Positions 5,116 through 8,885 of a DNA stretch of 8,885 bases are shown one piece after another. The notes below the pieces were generated by a model. It saw only the letters and a program-made list of their open reading frames with translations, was not told the origin of the DNA and searched no databases. Where the stretch lies: positions 1 to 8,885 of the forward strand of contig JAJXUS010000061.1 of the NCBI GenBank assembly GCA_021782675.1, given 5' to 3'. The stretch comes from Acidobacteriota bacterium. Its GTDB lineage: Bacteria; Acidobacteriota; Terriglobia; Terriglobales; Acidobacteriaceae. Position 1 is the first letter of the stretch; each line of letters opens with the position of its first letter. Made by a program: the position numbers and the translations under genes.

Positions 5116-8091
5116 CTAGCTGGCCACCGTGGCGACAGTCTCCGGCTCGCCGTGGAGAACTTGCGCCAGCCACTCGCCTGTGTGAGAGCCGGGTATCTGC
5201 GCGATCTCTTCCGGCGTTCCGGCAGCCACAACCTGGCCGCCGGCCGCGCCCGCCTCCGGCCCCATATCGATGATGTAATCCGCGGCCTTCAGTACGTCCA
5301 GGTTATGCTCGATCACCAGCAGCGTGCCGCCTCCGTCAATTAACTGCCGCAGTGCCGACAACAGCTTGGCAATATCGTCAAAGTGCAGGCCGGTCGTAGG
5401 TTCGTCGAGCAGGTAGAGAACGCGCGCGACGCCTTTGCGCGCGCCGCCGGCTTTCGTGTTGCCCAAGTGAGACGCCAGCTTGATGCGTTGCGCCTCGCCG
5501 CCGGAAAGCGTCGTGGCCGACTGGCCCAGGCGCAGGTAGCCAAGCCCCACATCGGCCAGCACGCGCAGCCGCTCGACGATCTTCACATGACCGGCGAAAA
5601 ACTGCAGCGCCTCTTTGACGGTCATCGAAAGAACGTCGTAGATGTTCTTGCCCTTGTAGCGCACCTCCAGAACGCCTGCCTTGTAGCGCGTCCCGCCGCA
5701 CTCCTCGCACGGCAGTTCTACATCGGCAAGAAACTGCATCTCGACCGTGACAGTGCCGTCACCTTCGCAGACATCGCAGCGGCCGCCGGGTACGTTGAAG
5801 GAAAACGAGCCCGGAGTATAGCCGCGGCGCTTGGCATCCGGCAGCGAAGCAAACAGTTCGCGGATGCCGTCGAATGCCTTCATGTACGTCACGGGGTTAG
5901 AGCGCGGCGTCCGCCCGATCGGCGACTGATCCACCATCACCACGCCACTGAAGTGCTGCGCGCCTTCGAGCTTTGTGTACAAACCTTCAGGGTCAGAAAC
6001 ATCATCCTGCTTTAACGCATACGCCAGCGCGGGATACAGCACGTCATGCACGAGGGTGGATTTTCCTGACCCGGAAACTCCCGTAATGCAGGTCAGCGTG
6101 CCGAGCGGAATCTTCACGGCAACATCTTTCAGATTGTGGGCGCGCGCACCGGTAAGCTGCAGCCAGCCATCGCTTGCGGTGCGGCGGCGCTGCGGCACCG
6201 GAATGCCAAGATCGCCGCGCAGATATTTGGCAGTTAGTGAATCCGGCGACTGCATGAGCTGCGGAAATGTGCCCGAAGCCAGCAGCCTGCCGCCGAGTTC
6301 GCCCGCGCCGGGGCCAAGGTCGAGCAGATAATCCGCTGCGCGGATGATCTCCGGATCATGCTCCACCACCACGATCGTATTGCCCAGATCGCGCAGCCCT
6401 TCCAGAATGCCGATCAGGCGGCCGGTGTCGCGCGGGTGCAAGCCAATCGAGGGCTCATCCAGGACATACATAGAGCCGACCAACTGCGAGCCTAGCGACG
6501 TTGCCAACTGCACACGCTGCGACTCGCCCCCGGAGAGCGTCGAGGAGAGCCGGTTGAGTGAAAGATATTCCAGCCCGACATCGTTCAGAAATGTGAGCCG
6601 CCGCCGAATCTCCTCAAGAATGCGCCCGGAAACCGCAAGCTGCATGGGCGTCATGGCAAGCTGCGCAAAGAACGCTTGTGCCTCGCCAACAGTCATCGCT
6701 GAGACTTCGCAAATGTCGAGGCCACCAATTTTCACCGCGCGCGCCTCGGCCCGCAGCCGCTCGCCCTTGCACTCAGGACATCGCGCATACCCGCGATATT
6801 TGCTGAGAAAAACGCGCACGTGCAGCTTGTATTTTTTGCGGTCGAGCGCCGCAAAAAATCCATGCACGCCGGGAAACGAGCCAAAGCCATCCAGCACAAA
6901 GTTCTGTTGCGCTTTCGTCATGTCCCGCCAGGGAACATCCAGCGGAATACCTTTGTCTTTCGCAGCGCGCCGCAGCTCGCCAAACATGGGCCGGTATTTC
7001 TGACGCACCCACGGGTCGATGGCCCCCTCGCTCAGGGTCTTCGTCTTATCGGGAACGATGCGGTCGAGATCGAAGTCGATTGTGTTGCCGAAGCCTTCAC
7101 AGCGCGGGCAGGCGCCGTAGGGATTGTTGAAGGAAAACAGCGGCGGCTCAGGCTCGCGATACGTACGTCCGCAGTTTTTGCAGGCATAGGCGCCGGAGAA
7201 GCGAAAACGTTGCGGAGCAGCCGTCGCGCCATCGCGCGGCACAACTTCAAACACCACCTCGCCGCTTTCGCGGTAGCCGGTCTCCACGGCATCGACGATG
7301 CGGCCGCGCGATTCCGCGCTGACAGCGACACGGTCGAGCAGGACAAACACCGGACGGTCGAAGTCCAGCTCCAGCAGCGACTCCGGCGTAGAGAATTCAA
7401 CGGTCTTGCCGTCCTGGTAGAGTCGGCCATAACCCCGCTGTCGCAGCTCAAATAGACGCTGTTTGCGGGGATCATCCGGCCTAGGTGTCGTGACAGGGAG
7501 TTTCTTCGGCGCAGTAGATTCGGCGCGGGTGCCCGCGCGGCCATCTTTTCGAACCGGCTTGCGCGCAGATTTTTTTGCGGCCTTCTTTTTGGCCGGAGCC
7601 GGCTCGCTGCCTGCCTCAGGAAAAACCACCGGAAACAGTGCCAGCAGGCGCGTGCGGTCTTCCAGCTCCAGCAGCGTTGCGGTCACTTCATCCACACTGT
7701 CGCGCTTTACCGCGCTGCCACAGTTCAGGCAGTACATGGTTCCGCAACGGGCAAACAGTAGACGCAGGTAATCGTAAATCTCCGTGGATGTCGCCACTGT
7801 CGAGCGGGGGTTGCGCGTTGAGTTCTTCTGTTTGATGGCGATGGCGGGCGCTAACCCGTCGATATGATCGACATCCGGCTTCTCCATGCGCTCAAGAAAC
7901 TGCCGCGCATAGGCTGACAGAGACTCCACGTAGCGCCGTTGTCCTTCGGCATAGATCGTGTCGAAGGCAAGCGAGGATTTTCCCGAGCCGGAGACTCCGG
8001 TGACGACCGTGAGTTCCCCATGAGGGATCTCAAAGTCGATGCCTTTCAGATTGTGAACGCGGGCTCCGCGAACGGTGATGCGGTCCATCAT
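5116..8091 (-). CDS. uvrA: Excinuclease ABC subunit A
   Basis: UvrA is the damage-sensing ATPase of nucleotide excision repair; it dimerises and loads UvrB on lesions. The 991-residue product has two ABC modules: Walker A GVSGSGKSS (32-40) and GVSGSGKST (671-679), signatures LSGGESQR (519-526) and LSGGEAQR (862-869), and Walker B motifs ending LDEPSIGLH (544-552) and LDEPTTGLH (895-903). Zinc modules are C304-C307/C328-C331 and C772-C775/C795-C798. The chain is about 50 residues longer than E. coli UvrA (940), explained by a Lys/Ala/Pro-rich insertion at about 160-208 in the UvrB-binding region. The start is set at the ATG at 8089-8091 because MMDRITVRGARVHNL is the usual UvrA N-terminus; an upstream in-frame ATG at 8169 would add 26 unconserved residues. 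The ATG at 8086-8088 is equally possible. The stop abuts the TPR gene start. Confidence 0.96.
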   Translation of the reverse strand: MMDRITVRGARVHNLKGIDFEIPHGELTVVTGVSGSGKSSLAFDTIYAEGQRRYVESLSAYARQFLERMEKPDVDHIDGLAPAIAIKQKNSTRNPRSTVATSTEIYDYLRLLFARCGTMYCLNCGSAVKRDSVDEVTATLLELEDRTRLLALFPVVFPEAGSEPAPAKKKAAKKSARKPVRKDGRAGTRAESTAPKKLPVTTPRPDDPRKQRLFELRQRGYGRLYQDGKTVEFSTPESLLELDFDRPVFVLLDRVAVSAESRGRIVDAVETGYRESGEVVFEVVPRDGATAAPQRFRFSGAYACKNCGRTYREPEPPLFSFNNPYGACPRCEGFGNTIDFDLDRIVPDKTKTLSEGAIDPWVRQKYRPMFGELRRAAKDKGIPLDVPWRDMTKAQQNFVLDGFGSFPGVHGFFAALDRKKYKLHVRVFLSKYRGYARCPECKGERLRAEARAVKIGGLDICEVSAMTVGEAQAFFAQLAMTPMQLAVSGRILEEIRRRLTFLNDVGLEYLSLNRLSSTLSGGESQRVQLATSLGSQLVGSMYVLDEPSIGLHPRDTGRLIGILEGLRDLGNTIVVVEHDPEIIRAADYLLDLGPGAGELGGRLLASGTFPQLMQSPDSLTAKYLRGDLGIPVPQRRRTASDGWLQLTGARAHNLKDVAVKIPLGTLTCITGVSGSGKSTLVHDVLYPALAYALKQDDVSDPEGLYTKLEGAQHFSGVVMVDQSPIGRTPRSNPVTYMKAFDGIRELFASLPDAKRRGYTPGSFSFNVPGGRCDVCEGDGTVTVEMQFLADVELPCEECGGTRYKAGVLEVRYKGKNIYDVLSMTVKEALQFFAGHVKIVERLRVLADVGLGYLRLGQSATTLSGGEAQRIKLASHLGNTKAGGARKGVARVLYLLDEPTTGLHFDDIAKLLSALRQLIDGGGTLLVIEHNLDVLKAADYIIDMGPEAGAAGGQVVAAGTPEEIAQIPGSHTGEWLAQVLHGEPETVATVAS

Positions 8092-8223
8092 CGGGTATAT
8101 ATGCCTGGATGGGCTGGCCAGGCGCAGATTCGCACATAGCCGCATCTCCCAGTTTACAGGCTGGCGCATGGCCTTTGCGGACGCGCCGCCGGTCTGCGGA
8201 ACTTCTCCTCGATGCGGCGGAAG

Positions 8224-8229
8224 TATGAT
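8224..8229 (+). promoter_or_regulatory. Candidate -10 box for the 117-residue protein gene
   Basis: TATGAT matches the -10 consensus at five of six bases and would start transcription near 8236, about 27 bases before the ATG at 8263. The -35 region is not convincing. It lies between two copies of TGCGGAAC (8195-8202 and 8236-8243). Confidence 0.35.
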
Positions 8230-8254
8230 TCATGATGCGGAACAATCGCGTTTC

Positions 8255-8260
8255 GAGGAG
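8255..8260 (+). promoter_or_regulatory. Ribosome binding site deciding the start at 8263
   Basis: GAGGAG ends two bases before the ATG at 8263. The spacing is short, but the match to the Shine-Dalgarno consensus is strong and favours this ATG over an out-of-frame ATG upstream at 8232. Confidence 0.5.
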
Positions 8261-8262
8261 AT

Positions 8263-8616
8263 ATGAAGAATCTTTCCATTACGAATTTTCTTTTGTTCGT
8301 CATTGCGGTGGCCCTGGTTGTGATCGCCGCACGTCCCTATATCGCACCGGCTCCTGCGGCCGCTGCCCAGTCCGGTCAAACGGCGGGTACTGCGTCCGAT
8401 CCGCTGTACATTGAGCCAGGAACCCAGACGATCCGTTCTCTGGATGGCACGTCCCAGGTGTACGGCAGAATGGTGGTTGACCTGCAAAGCGGTACGGTCT
8501 GGGGATTTCCTACGCTGACAGGTTTGCCCTATCCCGTGGATATTTCCTCGACCAAACCACCTGTTTCTCATCCCATTTACCTGGGACGCTTCGCGTTTGA
8601 AGACATCACCCACTGA
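8263..8616 (+). CDS. Conserved-looking secreted or membrane-anchored hypothetical protein
   Basis: The 117-residue protein begins with MKNLSITN and one hydrophobic segment at about 9-23 (FLLFVIAVALVVIAA). It is followed by RPY and an Ala/Pro/Gln-rich stretch (28-46), which may act as a spacer or hold a cleavage site. No lipobox Cys is present. The remaining 70 residues look like a small beta-rich domain: PLYIEPGTQTIRS, then VYGRMVVDLQSGTVWGFPT (67-84), then PYPVDIS and a Pro/His stretch ahead of YLGRFAFEDI. The phrase VVDLxxGxVWGFPT gives the impression of a short family of acidobacterial hypothetical proteins, but I cannot name a function. The domain probably faces the periplasm. It is divergent from uvrA, with 171 bases between the two start codons, and convergent with lspA. 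Confidence 0.75.
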   Translation: MKNLSITNFLLFVIAVALVVIAARPYIAPAPAAAAQSGQTAGTASDPLYIEPGTQTIRSLDGTSQVYGRMVVDLQSGTVWGFPTLTGLPYPVDISSTKPPVSHPIYLGRFAFEDITH

Positions 8617-8618
8617 TC

Positions 8619-8672
8619 TGCTGCTAGCTTTTTGCTGTCATTCCCGAAGGCGAATTTGCTTTTGCTGCTAGC
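8619..8672. repeat. Short direct repeat between two convergent genes
   Basis: TGCTGCTAGC occurs twice, at 8619-8628 and 8663-8672, 44 bases apart, with a related GCTTTTTGCTG / GCTTTTGCTG pair inside the interval. It occupies the 68-base gap between the stops of the 117-residue protein and lspA. No strong stem with a T-tract is present, so I do not call it a terminator. It may be the remains of a small local duplication. Confidence 0.35.
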
Positions 8673-8684
8673 CACGCGCCAAGC

Positions 8685-8885
8685 TTATGCCGCGTCCGTC
8701 GAGGATTCGGACTTTGGCCCGCGCAGCATCTCCAGCAGCAGCAGGCAGGCCCCGATCACAATGCACGAGTCGGCGATATTGAAGTCCGGGTAGTGATAGC
8801 CGAAGATGTTGAACGCAAGAAAGTCGATGACGTAGCGAAGCTGCAGACGGTCGTAGAGATTCCCCAGCGCACCGCCAAGGACTAG
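8685..8885 (-). CDS. lspA: Signal peptidase II, C-terminal part (5' end outside window)
   Basis: LspA is the inner-membrane aspartyl protease that removes signal peptides from diacylglyceryl-modified prolipoproteins, the step after Lgt. Only the last 66 residues are visible. They contain the diagnostic core: LGGALGNLYDR (3-13 of the fragment), YVIDF (18-22) with the first catalytic Asp (21), and FNIADS (35-40) with the second catalytic Asp (39), followed by the final membrane helix CIVIGACLLLLEML and a short polar tail to the TAA stop at 8685-8687. No part of the catalytic site in view is damaged. The start lies beyond the right edge and there is no start codon in the visible frame, so this gene is easy to overlook. 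It is convergent with the gene at 8263. Confidence 0.92.
   Translation of the reverse strand, partial: LVLGGALGNLYDRLQLRYVIDFLAFNIFGYHYPDFNIADSCIVIGACLLLLEMLRGPKSESSTDAA

Noticed and set aside
4597..5343. Plus-strand open frame opposite the TPR and uvrA junction
   Set aside because: It is antisense to two well-supported genes and its composition is Arg-rich without motifs.
7714..7746. Extra cysteines C116, C121 and C124 of UvrA as a third zinc site
   Set aside because: The CPVCG-like pair at this position occurs in many UvrA proteins, so it is not evidence of a new metal site.
8096..8101. TATATA on the minus strand as a -10 box for uvrA
   Set aside because: It would place the transcription start within the start codon, and no -35 box is present; a leaderless transcript cannot be claimed from this alone.
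8092..8169. Longer UvrA N-terminus starting at 8169
   Set aside because: The extra 26 residues do not resemble UvrA, whereas the sequence from 8091 matches the usual N-terminus.
8639..8656. ATTC/GAAT stem between the convergent genes as a bidirectional terminator
   Set aside because: The stem has only four pairs before a mismatch, and the following T-runs are interrupted.

Overview
The window looks like a GC-rich chromosomal segment from a free-living Gram-negative bacterium. The style of several proteins (the Lgt variant, the SprT-like peptidase with its long N-terminal part, the GAF protein and the small secreted hypotheticals) suggests Acidobacteriota, perhaps the Terriglobia. That assignment is an inference from family resemblance and not from a database search. 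The window is densely coding, no gene-free stretch exceeds about 170 bases, and I see no tRNA, rRNA, insertion sequence, CRISPR array, phage gene or recognisable defence system.

Layout from left to right. Bases 1-429 (minus) hold the N-terminal part of a GAF-domain signalling protein that runs off the left edge. A 55-residue single-span membrane protein follows on the plus strand (541-708). Its stop codon interlocks with the stop of a DeoC-fold protein (705-1487, minus), which has lost the Schiff-base lysine of deoxyribose-phosphate aldolase. Upstream of that gene, on the same strand, is hpt, a hypoxanthine phosphoribosyltransferase (1574-2161). Its start overlaps head-to-head with lgt, prolipoprotein diacylglyceryl transferase (2135-2926, plus). 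A SprT-like zinc metallopeptidase (2964-3710, minus) converges on lgt. Upstream of it come an intrinsic terminator, a periplasmic TPR protein (3766-5115) and uvrA (5116-8091), all on the minus strand, with the TPR start codon directly abutting the uvrA stop. A divergent secreted or anchored 117-residue protein (8263-8616, plus) then converges on the C-terminal end of lspA, signal peptidase II (8685-8885, minus, cut by the right edge).

Functionally the window mixes housekeeping themes: purine salvage (hpt, possibly with the DeoC-like protein), lipoprotein maturation (lgt and lspA, not adjacent), nucleotide excision repair (uvrA) and envelope proteins. The observations most worth a second look are the DeoC homologue with altered catalytic residues, the compact overlapping arrangements (hpt/lgt head-to-head, 55-residue ORF/DeoC tail-to-tail, uvrA/TPR abutting), the Lgt with substitutions at several positions considered critical in E. 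coli, and a Lys/Ala/Pro-rich insertion in UvrA. I do not see a convincing new multi-gene system.
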